A DNA stretch of 64,000 nt, taken from Bradyrhizobium commune (lineage in GTDB: Bacteria > Pseudomonadota > Alphaproteobacteria > Rhizobiales > Xanthobacteraceae). The DNA lies in NCBI RefSeq assembly GCF_015624505.1, contig NZ_CP061379.1:372001-436000 (forward strand), written 5' to 3'. Within the stretch, counting starts at the first letter, position 1, and each line of letters begins with the position of its first letter. The translations under genes were made by a program, and so were the position numbers. Positions 43,396-51,780 of the stretch are shown piece after piece. A model generated the notes under the pieces. That model was not told the DNA's origin and did no database searches. It saw only the letters and a program-made list of their open reading frames with translations.

Positions 43396-45012
43396 ATGAA
43401 GCGCAAGATCGCGGCGATTTTCGCGGCCGATATTGCCGGCTATTCGAGGCTCGTTGCGGAAGACGAGGAAGAGACGCTGCGGCGGCTGGCGTCCTACCGC
43501 GAGGTCATCGACGATTTCATCGCCAAGGCGAACGGCCGCATCTTCAACACCGCCGGCGACGCCGTGCTCGCGGAATTCCCGAGTGCGGTCGATGCGGTGC
43601 GCTGCGCGATCGATATCCAGGAATCGCTTCGAACCCGCAACATGGCCTATCCGCCAAGCCGGCAGATGTCGTTTCGCATCGGCATCACCATCGGCGACGT
43701 GGTCGAGCGCGACGGCGATCTCTTGGGCGACGGCGTCAATATCGCAGCCAGGCTGGAAGGGCTCGCCGAGGTCGGCGGCATCTGCGTTTCCCGTGCGGTG
43801 CATGAGCAGGTCGCCAACAAGCTGTCGGTGCAGTTCGCCGATATCGGCGCGCAGGAGGTCAAGAACATTCCGACCCCGGTGCACGCCTACATGGTGGCGA
43901 TGCGCCGCGACGACGGGACCTACGGGACGCCGCAGCTGAGGAAGACGGCAAAGCCGGCGCACGGGCCGAACTGGATGTGGCCGCTGGTGGTCGGCGTCGT
44001 CTCAATCGTCGCCATCGGCGTCGGCGGCTTCCTCTATTTCACCCAGCTCGAGACCGCCAAGGACACCTCGACGGCGCCAAGTCCGACGCCGACCCCGACC
44101 GTCGCGACGAAGGCGCCGACACCCACGCCGACGCCAACCGCGGTTGCCACGGCCATACCAACGCCTCCGCCGCCGCCTCCGATTCCAGGCGGCAAATTCC
44201 CCGCGGATACGGTGCCGTTCATCGGCGATCGCGCCCGCGCCTATCTCAGCAACGAATATTCCGCGGCCGGCGACTACAAGGCCTTCGCCCTGAATATCGG
44301 CGGCTTCACCGGCACGTCGTTCAATCAGCCCAACGAGGAAAGCGCGCGCAATGCCGCGCTCGACCAGTGCCAGAAGCGCGCGGATGCCGCGCAATCGCCA
44401 CGGCGCTGCGAGCTCTATGCGGTCGGCAACAACATCGTCTACACGCACGGTGCGCCGCCGATGCCGCCGCAGCCCTGGGTGCGGCATGACAGCATCACGC
44501 AGCGCGCCTTCGTGTCGAAGGACTTTCCGATGTTGCGTGACCAGGCCAAGACCCGTGTCGAGACCTTGTATGTCCCGGCGGCGAAATTGCGTTCGGTCGC
44601 GCTCGGACCGGGCGGACAATATTTCATGGTATTGGGCGCCTCGTCGGTCGAGGAAACCACGCGGCGGGCGCTGGAATCCTGCGGCGCGCTCGCGGGCGTT
44701 GCCTGCATGATCGTGGCGGTCGACGAGAATTTCGTCGTGCCGATCCCGACCCTGCTCAGGGTCACCGGCTTCTTCCATGCCGCGAGCAATTCCTCGATTG
44801 TGGCCGATGCGCGCGACGAGGTGGTGCGCAGGCTCGGCGATGGTATGGGCTGGAACGCGGTTGCCGTCGGCACCGCCGGTCGTCCCGGCCTCGGCCTGAA
44901 AGCCGCAGACGAGCAGGCCGCCGTCAATGCAGCGCTGGCCGACTGCGTCAAGCACGACAGCGACTGCCACGTCATCGCGATCGGCCCGTTCACAGTCGGC
45001 CCGACGAACTAA
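43396..45012 (+). CDS. Class III adenylate/guanylate cyclase with an exported DUF4189-like domain
   Basis: From ATG 43396 the protein is 538 aa. An N-terminal cyclase domain (about 5-165) has metal-binding D12 (FAADIAGYSRLV) and D55 (TAGDAVLAEF), plus N115 and R119 in GDGVNIAARLEG. It should therefore make cyclic nucleotide in the cytoplasm. A single membrane helix follows (about 194-216), then a Thr/Pro-repeat linker (224-266). An exported C-terminal half (270-538) has two cysteine-bearing segments, NEESARNAALDQCQKRAD...RCELYAVG and DEQAAVNAALADCVKHDSDCHVIAIG, that resemble DUF4189. Cyclase outputs and linker-joined sensor domains are common in this genus. Pairing with this domain is unusual, and the ligand and nucleotide are unknown. 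Confidence 0.8.
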   Translation: MKRKIAAIFAADIAGYSRLVAEDEEETLRRLASYREVIDDFIAKANGRIFNTAGDAVLAEFPSAVDAVRCAIDIQESLRTRNMAYPPSRQMSFRIGITIGDVVERDGDLLGDGVNIAARLEGLAEVGGICVSRAVHEQVANKLSVQFADIGAQEVKNIPTPVHAYMVAMRRDDGTYGTPQLRKTAKPAHGPNWMWPLVVGVVSIVAIGVGGFLYFTQLETAKDTSTAPSPTPTPTVATKAPTPTPTPTAVATAIPTPPPPPPIPGGKFPADTVPFIGDRARAYLSNEYSAAGDYKAFALNIGGFTGTSFNQPNEESARNAALDQCQKRADAAQSPRRCELYAVGNNIVYTHGAPPMPPQPWVRHDSITQRAFVSKDFPMLRDQAKTRVETLYVPAAKLRSVALGPGGQYFMVLGASSVEETTRRALESCGALAGVACMIVAVDENFVVPIPTLLRVTGFFHAASNSSIVADARDEVVRRLGDGMGWNAVAVGTAGRPGLGLKAADEQAAVNAALADCVKHDSDCHVIAIGPFTVGPTN

Positions 45013-45013
45013 A

Positions 45014-45060
45014 GTATGATCCGGAAAAGTGCGCAGCGGTTTTCCGAAAAGATCATGCTC
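45014..45060. repeat. RIME-like dispersed repeat (ATGATCCGGAAAAG)
   Basis: AGTATGATCCGGAAAAGTGCGCAGCGGTTTTCCGAAAAGATCATGCT is an imperfect palindrome (arms ATGATC...CGGAAAA and TTTTCCG...GATCAT). It matches a short repeat widely dispersed in rhizobial genomes. It directly follows the cyclase stop and may act as a terminator. Confidence 0.75.
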
Positions 45061-45070
45061 AAACAACAGC

Positions 45071-45113
45071 CTAAAGCGCGATGACGATTCATCCCAATCT
45101 CATCGCGCTTTAG
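45071..45113. repeat. Perfect 14-bp hairpin (CTAAAGCGCGATGA)
   Basis: CTAAAGCGCGATGA (45071-45084) is exactly inverted at 45100-45113 across a 15-base spacer. Its placement next to the RIME-like element suggests it is part of the same repeat cluster. Confidence 0.75.
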
Positions 45114-45154
45114 GGCGTGCTTTGATTAGCCCGACTAGCACGGCGACGGCGGTG

Positions 45155-45468
45155 CGCTCCCTCTCCCGCTTGCGGGGGGAGGGCCGGGGTGGGGTGTTTC
45201 CGCGTCGGGATTGTCGAGGATTGCAGAGAACGTCCCTGCGTGGCGAGAGCCCTCACCCGCCGCGCTCGTAGCAAGCCCGCGGACAATCCGCGTGAAATCC
45301 ATATGCGATCGCCCTCCCCCCTGCATGGCCGCCAATCGATATCTCGCGAGAATGTCAGTCTCCAAGACGACGCGCTCTTGTGTGAAATAACTGAAGTGGG
45401 CGACGACTTCGCCCCTACGTCATGAACAGGGCTCAGGGATACGCCGCGTGACGCGCGAGGCCAAAGCG
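45155..45468. other. Repeat-bearing gap without a gene
   Basis: The left part (about 45155-45200) is a CTCCCTCTCCCGC...GGGGGAGGG repeat related to the hairpin at 19377. The remainder shows no frame with convincing codon use or homology on either strand, and no promoter I could assign. Confidence 0.5.
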
Positions 45469-45588
45469 CTATCTCTGCAGGTCAGTGCGCAGCCGCTCGA
45501 AGACGCTGTTCCAGTCGTTCCGCCGCATCTGACGGTACAGTCGCAAGGTCGGATACCACGGGCTGTCCTCACGCGCGAGGAGCCAGCG
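45469..45588 (-). pseudogene. C-terminal remnant of a TPR-type glycosyltransferase gene
   Basis: The minus-strand frame 45588-45469 reads RWLLAREDSPWYPTLRLYRQ, followed by MRRNDWNSVFERLRTDLQR and a stop. The pattern RWLLDREDSPWYPTxRLFRQ is the characteristic tail of the TPR/O-GlcNAc-transferase-like proteins common in Bradyrhizobium. Upstream the frame is closed at once by TAG (45591-45589), where Trp (TGG) would normally stand in DWRW, and no longer homologous frame is visible. I infer a decayed gene of which only about 40 codons survive. Recognition is by motif memory alone. Confidence 0.5.
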
Positions 45589-45788
45589 CTATGGCGCCGT
45601 TCGTCACTGGCCCCCGCGTCCTGCTCCGCCAATTGCAACGACCGATTGACGGATTTCCGGCGCAGTCATTTTCATGGCGTCATTGAGAGCAGGGACGAGG
45701 ACCACGCGTCGATTGCGGCCTGCGGCAGCTTTGTCTCGACGTATCAGTGGGTTGCCGGCGACCACAGCGCATCGCGTCGGCCATCCAG
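45589..45788. other. Intergenic remainder, possibly part of the decayed gene
   Basis: A minus-strand frame across this stretch contains RVVLVPALNDAMKMTAPEIRQS, which I do not recognise, and it runs into stops near 45604. No complete gene is supported. It separates the DUF2336 stop from the glycosyltransferase remnant. Confidence 0.3.
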
Positions 45789-46892
45789 CTAGTGCTTCGC
45801 GCTTTCCATGGCGCGCTCTCGGAGCCGATAAAACTGAAGCGCGGTTTGAGCAGTTTTGGTCTGAAGCTTGGCAAAATTCTTGAACAGCTGTTCTATATCA
45901 TCGACGGCTACGCCACCGCTGCCGGCTTGCATTGCCAGGATGGACTTGACGGTTGTCCATGACAGGCCAACAGCTTTGGCGATGACGAGAACCTGCTCCC
46001 GCTGCTTGTCCACCAGCACGCGTTCGACCAACCCGAGTGGCAGGTTGCTCATGAGCGAGAGCGCACACGACACTCTGTCAAAGCTCGTTGCTTCGGCAAA
46101 GTCCGCTAATTTTGCTTCATTCAGCTTGCCGGCCGCGTTCAGGGCCTGAATTTCGGCCTGCGCCTGGCTGCTCTCGTGCGACCCCATCCGGGCTGTGGTT
46201 TGTAACGCGTCCGTCGCACTGGCAACCGCAGCTCGGATCAAATCGGCCTTGCGCGGATCGGCGGCCTCCAGCCGCTTTCTGACCGCCGCCGAGGCTTGCA
46301 CAAACAGCTTCACGAGCGCCTGGCGCGGAATATCAGGGCGCGCCCAGACGGCCGCCGCGATGTCGCCGTCGGCACCTGTTTTCGCGACCAGGGCATTGAC
46401 GCCCTGATCCGAAAACCGGGCTCCCCGATTCTCGGCGAGACTGGCAATCACCGCTTGATCGCCCCGATCAATCAGCACGTCAGTCACGGGTTCGGTCAAC
46501 ACCGCGCGAGCGGATACCGCGAGCAGGTGATCGTTGCTCAGGCTTTTGGAGCATTCGACGAGCGTCGCCTGGTCGAGCTGCGGGGAGTCGCGTAGCACCG
46601 GCCCGGCGACCTCGATTGCGCTGTCGAATGCCAGCATGCGAATGACGTTCCTTGGCGCATCCGGCAACTTGGCCAGTCGACCTCCAAAGGTTGCTCGGAC
46701 GTTGAGCTCGATGTCACGTGCAAGCCTGCTCATGACGTCGCCAAACAGTCCGACTTGGTCGTCCGAAAAACGACCGGAGCCTGCCGAAAAAAGCTCGGTC
46801 ACGCGCCGCAAAGTGTCCGCGCGACGCGACATGTTCTTTCCAGCCATCGCGGCTTCGAGCTGCTCGATCAAGCTTTCTTGCGGGTCCATCAT
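45789..46892 (-). CDS. DUF2336 domain protein, paralog of the gene at the window start
   Basis: From ATG 46892 (GGGAAG nearby; ATG 46889 and TTG 46916 are alternatives) the product is 367 aa. It is mostly alpha-helical with no signal peptide or membrane helix. RRVTELFSAGSGRFSDDQVGLFGDVMSRL and VAGPVLRDSPQLD match the partial protein at 1-944 in order and spacing. The family is DUF2336, whose activity I do not know. It is downstream of and co-oriented with the Cache-GGDEF-EAL gene, 50 bp away, so the two are probably co-transcribed. A link to cyclic-di-GMP signalling is an inference from context only. Confidence 0.85.
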   Translation of the reverse strand: MMDPQESLIEQLEAAMAGKNMSRRADTLRRVTELFSAGSGRFSDDQVGLFGDVMSRLARDIELNVRATFGGRLAKLPDAPRNVIRMLAFDSAIEVAGPVLRDSPQLDQATLVECSKSLSNDHLLAVSARAVLTEPVTDVLIDRGDQAVIASLAENRGARFSDQGVNALVAKTGADGDIAAAVWARPDIPRQALVKLFVQASAAVRKRLEAADPRKADLIRAAVASATDALQTTARMGSHESSQAQAEIQALNAAGKLNEAKLADFAEATSFDRVSCALSLMSNLPLGLVERVLVDKQREQVLVIAKAVGLSWTTVKSILAMQAGSGGVAVDDIEQLFKNFAKLQTKTAQTALQFYRLRERAMESAKH

Positions 46893-46942
46893 GCTTCCCG
46901 TGAATGATTGCGCCAAGGCAAGCAGGCGCGTCTCAACGAAGG

Positions 46943-49900
46943 CTACGCAACGCTCTTGCGAAACCCTCCGTTCAAATCGAGCCGATGCAGCGGGACGGGC
47001 CGGCCGAACAGGTAACCTTGAACGAGATCGATGCCGGCTGCCTGAAGCGCTTCAAACTGCGCCTGCTGTTCCACGCCTTCAGCTGTGATCGTCATGTCCA
47101 GTCCCCGTGCAAGGGCGAGTATCGAATGGACAATCGCCGCGCACTCCCGCCGATCCGGAAAGCCTTGAACAAAAGACTTGTCGATCTTGATCTTGTCGAA
47201 CGGAATCCTCGTCAGGTAACTGGATGCGGAGTAACCGATGCCGAAATCATCCAGAACGATCGCGATCCCGAGATTTTTCAGTTGCCGGATCGAAAGCAGG
47301 CAGGCCTGCTCGTTCTTCAGCAACATGGTTTCCGTGATTTCCAGCTCAAGCCGGTCAGGCGGCAGGCCGGATTCGACCAGCGCACAGAGCACGACGTCAA
47401 AGATGTTCGCGTTGTTGAATTGAACCGCGGAAATATTGACCGCGATCTTGACGTGCGACGGCCACGATGCCGCGTCGGTGCAGGCTCGTTGCAGGATCCA
47501 TCCGCCGAGCGGCATCATGAGGCCGGTCGATTCCGCAAGGGGGATGAAAAGATCGGGAGACATCAACCCCCTGCGCGGATGCCGCCATCGGACGAGCGCT
47601 TCGGCTCCGCAGATCGAACCGTTTTTTGCGTCGACCACCGGCTGGTAGAACAACTCGAACTCATCCTTTTCGATGGCTTCACGCAATTCACGCTCGAGCA
47701 CTTTCTGGCCATCCGAGCTCTCGGCCATTTCCGGCTTGAACAGGCGATAATCGTTCCGCCCTTCCGATTTTGCTTCATAGAGCGCCAGATCTGCGTTCTT
47801 CAGAAGGGTCTGGGCGTCGAGCCCGCACTCCGGGGCGAACGCAATCCCGATGCTGGTTCCTATGTTGGCCTGGTTGCCATTGAGGTCGAACGGCTCAGCG
47901 ATGATATCGATAATTCTCAGCGCCAACCCCATCGCACCTTCCCGTTGATCTCTTTCGCTTTCCTGGATGATGGCAAATTCGTCGCCACCGAGTCTCGCCA
48001 GCACGTCGGTATCACGAAGCGAAGACGTCAGCCGCTTGGCAACCTGGATCAGCAATTCGTCGCCTGCCGGATGCCCCAACGTGTCGTTGACATTTTTGAA
48101 CCTGTCGAGATCGAGCAGCAGGACGGTGAAATGCGTGCCGTGACGGACGCAGCGCTTGGCGGCTTCGTCGAGCCTTTCTGCGAAGCGGGCGCGATTGACG
48201 AGGCCGGTGAGCTGGTCATGATGCGCGAGAAAGGCAATGCGATCGTTGAATGTCTTGCGCTCGGTAACGTCCTCCTGGACGGTCAGCCAGCCGCCACCGG
48301 ACATCGGACGATTGGTGATCGCGACGAAGCGTCCATCAACCAGCTCCTCGATGCGGTCACCTTCCTTGACATCCCGGTTCTGGCTGTCGCCAGCGGCCTC
48401 CAAATATTGCGTACCCTTTTCGCGCCTGAACAGGACAAGTTGCTCTCGCGTGGTCCCGGGCTTCACCTGGTCCGGCTCGAGCCGGTATATTGTCGCAAAT
48501 TGAGCGTTGGAGACGATTACCTTCTGGTCCGCATCAAACAGGCAAAGCCCCTGCGACATATTCTCCAGGGCCGCTTCAAATTGCTGGTTGACGCGAGTGA
48601 TCTCCACGGCTTGCTGGAATAGCTCGTCTTCGGCGGCCTTGCGCTCCGAGATGTCGCGCAATGCGCCGATAACCCCGACGACGTTGTCTGTTCCGGAATC
48701 TTTCAGTGCGCTCAGCCGGGCCTCAACCCAGATCCAGCTTCCATCGCGATGGCGGATGCGGTTGACGACCGAATTTCGATCGACTGCGCCGCTGAGAAGC
48801 TCCTCAAATGCGAGCGTCACGCGTTCCTGATCGTCAGGATGGGCCATGGTCACGGGCTTTACCCCGATCATTTCCTCAGGCTCAAAACCCAACAATTCGC
48901 GGCAGGCGGGCGAGACGTAGCGGCGTTTCAGATCGCGGTCCAGTTGGAAGACCATATCGGAGCTGTTGTCGGCGAGCAGCCGGTAGCGGGCTTCACTTTC
49001 TACGACGCGCCTTTCTGCCCTGATACGCTCGGTGATATCTTCGTGCACACTCAGCCAGCCGCCCTCGGGCATGAGTCGACGATTGACCGCGACAAAGCGC
49101 CCATCAGCGAGCTCCTGTATCTCATTTTCCTTTTTGACGTTCGCTTCCAGGGCGCCCTCGTCCGATACCACCTGATTGGTACCCTTCTGCCGCCGGAATT
49201 CGAGGATCTCGCTCAGCGTCGTGCCGGGCTTCACCTGGTCGAGACTGAGCTGATATATCTCGGCAAAACAAAGATTGGATAAGATGATCCTCTGGTCGGC
49301 GTCGAACAGGCAAAGCCCTTGCTTCATGTTGCTGATGACGACGTCGAATCGGGAATTGGCTTTGCCCAGCATGGTTGCGCTTGCTGCCAGGCGACTGGTG
49401 ATCCGCCATACCAGCACGCCCAGGACCGAAATCAGAAGGAGAATGACACCGCCTTCAACGACCCGGCGAAAAGCATCCTCTCGCCACGGTGCCAGCATTT
49501 CGTCCTTGTCTTTGGCGACCGCAACCAGCAGGGGAACCGGCTTCCCGAGTTCGTAGCTGTTGATACGCCGCGCGCCGTCGGTCGACGCGGCGATCTCGGC
49601 GCTTCCGACGGGTGACGATTTCAGGAGCTGGAATACCCCGCTCTTGGACATGTCGCGTCCAACATTGGACTCGACGAAGGGCCGACGTACCAGAAGCTTC
49701 GCGTCCGCGGAGGCGAGCAGGATCGCACCGTTTTTGCCGATGTCGAAATGGCTGTAGAAGTCCTGAAAATAGCTCGAATTGATTGCGGCGACGGCCACGC
49801 CGCCAAAAGTGCCGTCCGGTCGATTGAACCGGCGCGTCACTGGTATGAACCAACCGCCGGCAGCACTTTCGCGCAACGGGCTGCCTACCCGCATGTTCTG

Positions 49901-50353
49901 GTCGCTGTGGCTCTGATGGTAAACAAAATAATCGCTGTCTGAAAAATTCGCTGACGGATTCTCGGCGACCGAGTTGACGACCATCACCCCTTGACTGTCG
50001 ATGACGGAGAAACTGACGAACTGCTCGGAATTGTTGGCGTACTTTACAAACCAGGCTTTCAGCCGCTGCTTGGCTTCAATCCCGAGATCGTCGTGCTCCA
50101 ACCTCTCCACGGTCCCGATCAATAGCCGGTCAGCGGAGCGAAAGGTCAGCTCGGCGTGCTGGACCAGAGAACTGGCGAGGTTGGCGGTGTCTTTTCGGCC
50201 TTCGGCCAGTATGTCGGCCCGCTTGCTGACGATATGGGAAGCCTCGATTCCCATCACACCGGCGCATGCGACGACCACGAACGCCACGATGCCCCAGCTG
50301 ACGGGGATCCGGGAAGCAGCCTGAGAAAGAGCTTGCATGTGGTCGGCGGCCAA
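46943..50353 (-). CDS. Cache-PAS diguanylate cyclase/phosphodiesterase (GGDEF-EAL)
   Basis: The 1136-aa membrane protein has a helix at about 19-38, a periplasmic Cache-like sensor (about 45-295) and a second helix (301-318). Three PAS domains follow (about 335-440, 463-590 and 600-715; the first and third are near-repeats with QGLCLFDADQ and VKPGTT). The GGDEF domain has intact GGDEF at 789-793. The EAL domain has EAL at 918-920, ITETMLL and DDFGIGYSASSYL. Both catalytic motifs are intact, so it could make or degrade cyclic-di-GMP depending on the signal. It precedes the DUF2336 gene. A palindrome sits just upstream of its start. Confidence 0.94.
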   Translation of the reverse strand: MAADHMQALSQAASRIPVSWGIVAFVVVACAGVMGIEASHIVSKRADILAEGRKDTANLASSLVQHAELTFRSADRLLIGTVERLEHDDLGIEAKQRLKAWFVKYANNSEQFVSFSVIDSQGVMVVNSVAENPSANFSDSDYFVYHQSHSDQNMRVGSPLRESAAGGWFIPVTRRFNRPDGTFGGVAVAAINSSYFQDFYSHFDIGKNGAILLASADAKLLVRRPFVESNVGRDMSKSGVFQLLKSSPVGSAEIAASTDGARRINSYELGKPVPLLVAVAKDKDEMLAPWREDAFRRVVEGGVILLLISVLGVLVWRITSRLAASATMLGKANSRFDVVISNMKQGLCLFDADQRIILSNLCFAEIYQLSLDQVKPGTTLSEILEFRRQKGTNQVVSDEGALEANVKKENEIQELADGRFVAVNRRLMPEGGWLSVHEDITERIRAERRVVESEARYRLLADNSSDMVFQLDRDLKRRYVSPACRELLGFEPEEMIGVKPVTMAHPDDQERVTLAFEELLSGAVDRNSVVNRIRHRDGSWIWVEARLSALKDSGTDNVVGVIGALRDISERKAAEDELFQQAVEITRVNQQFEAALENMSQGLCLFDADQKVIVSNAQFATIYRLEPDQVKPGTTREQLVLFRREKGTQYLEAAGDSQNRDVKEGDRIEELVDGRFVAITNRPMSGGGWLTVQEDVTERKTFNDRIAFLAHHDQLTGLVNRARFAERLDEAAKRCVRHGTHFTVLLLDLDRFKNVNDTLGHPAGDELLIQVAKRLTSSLRDTDVLARLGGDEFAIIQESERDQREGAMGLALRIIDIIAEPFDLNGNQANIGTSIGIAFAPECGLDAQTLLKNADLALYEAKSEGRNDYRLFKPEMAESSDGQKVLERELREAIEKDEFELFYQPVVDAKNGSICGAEALVRWRHPRRGLMSPDLFIPLAESTGLMMPLGGWILQRACTDAASWPSHVKIAVNISAVQFNNANIFDVVLCALVESGLPPDRLELEITETMLLKNEQACLLSIRQLKNLGIAIVLDDFGIGYSASSYLTRIPFDKIKIDKSFVQGFPDRRECAAIVHSILALARGLDMTITAEGVEQQAQFEALQAAGIDLVQGYLFGRPVPLHRLDLNGGFRKSVA

Positions 50354-50381
50354 TATTGCGGGGAATTTGCCCTGAAATGCT

Positions 50382-50396
50382 GAACCAAATTGGTTC
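50382..50396. promoter_or_regulatory. 15-bp palindrome upstream of the GGDEF-EAL gene
   Basis: GAACCAAATTGGTTC is a perfect inverted repeat (7-bp arms, one central base) 29 bp upstream of the ATG at 50353. This spacing suits an operator overlapping a promoter. The cognate regulator is not identified. Confidence 0.45.
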
Positions 50397-50637
50397 TCAA
50401 AGGCTGAAGGCTATCGGCCAGGCAGCCGGCCAAAAGGTTTCCCAGCTCGACGTCAAGCGACTGAAATTGCTCGAACACTTTCCCGCGCGCTCAAACGAAC
50501 TGGCCAGCAAATCTACGGGGAAGATTGCTGCGGCGCCCTCTCGCTGATTTTGCCCGACGCGTCAGCTATTTCACAGGGACCACAGAGCGCTACGCCGACA
50601 ATCGACGGCTACTGTGCATGGGGTTGTTTTCGCAGTT

Positions 50638-51135
50638 TTAGTTTGCGAAGGGCGCGAACCGCTCGGCCACCGCGCGATAGACCTCGCGGCGGAATGGCAC
50701 CACGAGATCGGCGACACGGTCGAGGCGCTCCCAGCGCCAGGCATCGAACTCGGCGGGCTGGTCGTTGCGCGGCGTCAGCGGATCGATCTCGTCGTCACGG
50801 CCGGTGAAGCGCAGCGCGAACCATTTCTGCCGCTGGCCGCGGAATTTCGCCAGCCGATGCGTCTGCGGTCCGTCATAAGGCGGGAATTCGTAAGTGAGCC
50901 AATCGGTCTCGCCGAGATAGTCGGCGCTGACGACGCTGGTCTCTTCCCACAGCTCGCGCATCGCCGCATCGCGCAAGACCTCGCCCTCGTCGACGCCGCC
51001 TTGCGGCATCTGCCAGTCGAAGCCGGGCAGGATGATCTCGGGGCCGTCGCCCTTGAAGCGGTGGCCGATCAGCACGCGGCCATCGGCATTGAACAGCGCG
51101 ATCCCGACATTGGGACGGTAGGGTTTTTCATTCAT
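50638..51135 (-). CDS. rppH: RNA pyrophosphohydrolase, Nudix family (RppH-like, copy 1)
   Basis: RppH removes pyrophosphate from 5'-triphosphate RNA and starts mRNA decay. From ATG 51135 it is 165 aa. The Nudix box is at about 46-68, GGVDEGE...RELWEET, with the catalytic R60 E61 and E64 E65. The conserved openings YRPNVGIALFNADG and [12 protein letters not shown] match RppH. The frame stays open to 51183, but the family start is at 51135. A second, clearly related Nudix gene lies directly upstream on the same strand. Confidence 0.9.
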   Translation of the reverse strand: MNEKPYRPNVGIALFNADGRVLIGHRFKGDGPEIILPGFDWQMPQGGVDEGEVLRDAAMRELWEETSVVSADYLGETDWLTYEFPPYDGPQTHRLAKFRGQRQKWFALRFTGRDDEIDPLTPRNDQPAEFDAWRWERLDRVADLVVPFRREVYRAVAERFAPFAN

Positions 51136-51203
51136 CACGCGTGGGTCTCTCGTTGTCAGCCCCGTGCGATGCCTTAGCATCAAAGCCGGGATGACAATTC
51201 GAA

Positions 51204-51707
51204 TTAGTCATCCGCAAGCGCGGCAAATTCCTTCACCACGCGCTCATAGACCGGGCGCTTGAACGGGATGATCAATTCGGGGAGGTTCTTCATCGGCTCC
51301 CAGCGCCAGCTGACGAATTCCGCCTTGTGGCCGCCGCCGGGGTTTTCGACATTGATCTCGCTGTCCTTGCCGGTGAAGCGCACCGCGAACCATTTTTGGC
51401 GCTGGCCGCGGAAGCGGCCCTTCCAGGCGCGCCCCGCGACCGTGCGCGGAATGTCGTAGATCAGCCAGTCCGGCACCTCGCCGAGCCGCTCGACCGAGCG
51501 CACGCTGGTCTCCTCATAGAGCTCGCGCCTGGCGGCGTCCCAGGTGTCCTCGCCGGGATCGACGCCGCCTTGCGGCATCTGCCAGACATGGCTCTCATCG
51601 ACATGCTCGATGCCGCCGGCGCGGCGGCCGATGAACACCAGGCCCTTCGGGTTGATCAGCATCACTCCGACGCAGGTTCGGTAGGGCAGATCCTCATAAC
51701 GCGCCAT
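51204..51707 (-). CDS. rppH: RNA pyrophosphohydrolase, Nudix family (RppH-like, copy 2)
   Basis: From ATG 51707 the product is 167 aa with [14 protein letters not shown] and a Nudix box at about 47-69 ([21 protein letters not shown]), including R61 E62 and E65 E66. Overall similarity to the neighbour at 50638-51135 (shared [14 protein letters not shown]) shows a tandem duplication or an old paralog pair. It is probably also an RNA pyrophosphohydrolase or dinucleoside polyphosphate hydrolase. Which of the two is the orthologue of E. coli RppH cannot be decided by sight. It lies next to the deacetylase gene on the same strand. Confidence 0.88.
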   Translation of the reverse strand: MARYEDLPYRTCVGVMLINPKGLVFIGRRAGGIEHVDESHVWQMPQGGVDPGEDTWDAARRELYEETSVRSVERLGEVPDWLIYDIPRTVAGRAWKGRFRGQRQKWFAVRFTGKDSEINVENPGGGHKAEFVSWRWEPMKNLPELIIPFKRPVYERVVKEFAALADD

Positions 51708-51780
51708 TCCGCCAAACCTCTCGCGTACTGCCGGCAAGGCCTGTCGGGCGTTTGGGCCCGTGCCCCACCAATTCGTTGAT

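Noticed and set aside
45448..45792. A 114-codon plus-strand frame in the repeat-rich gap
   Set aside because: It runs antisense to the glycosyltransferase remnant, has no motif and low-complexity composition.
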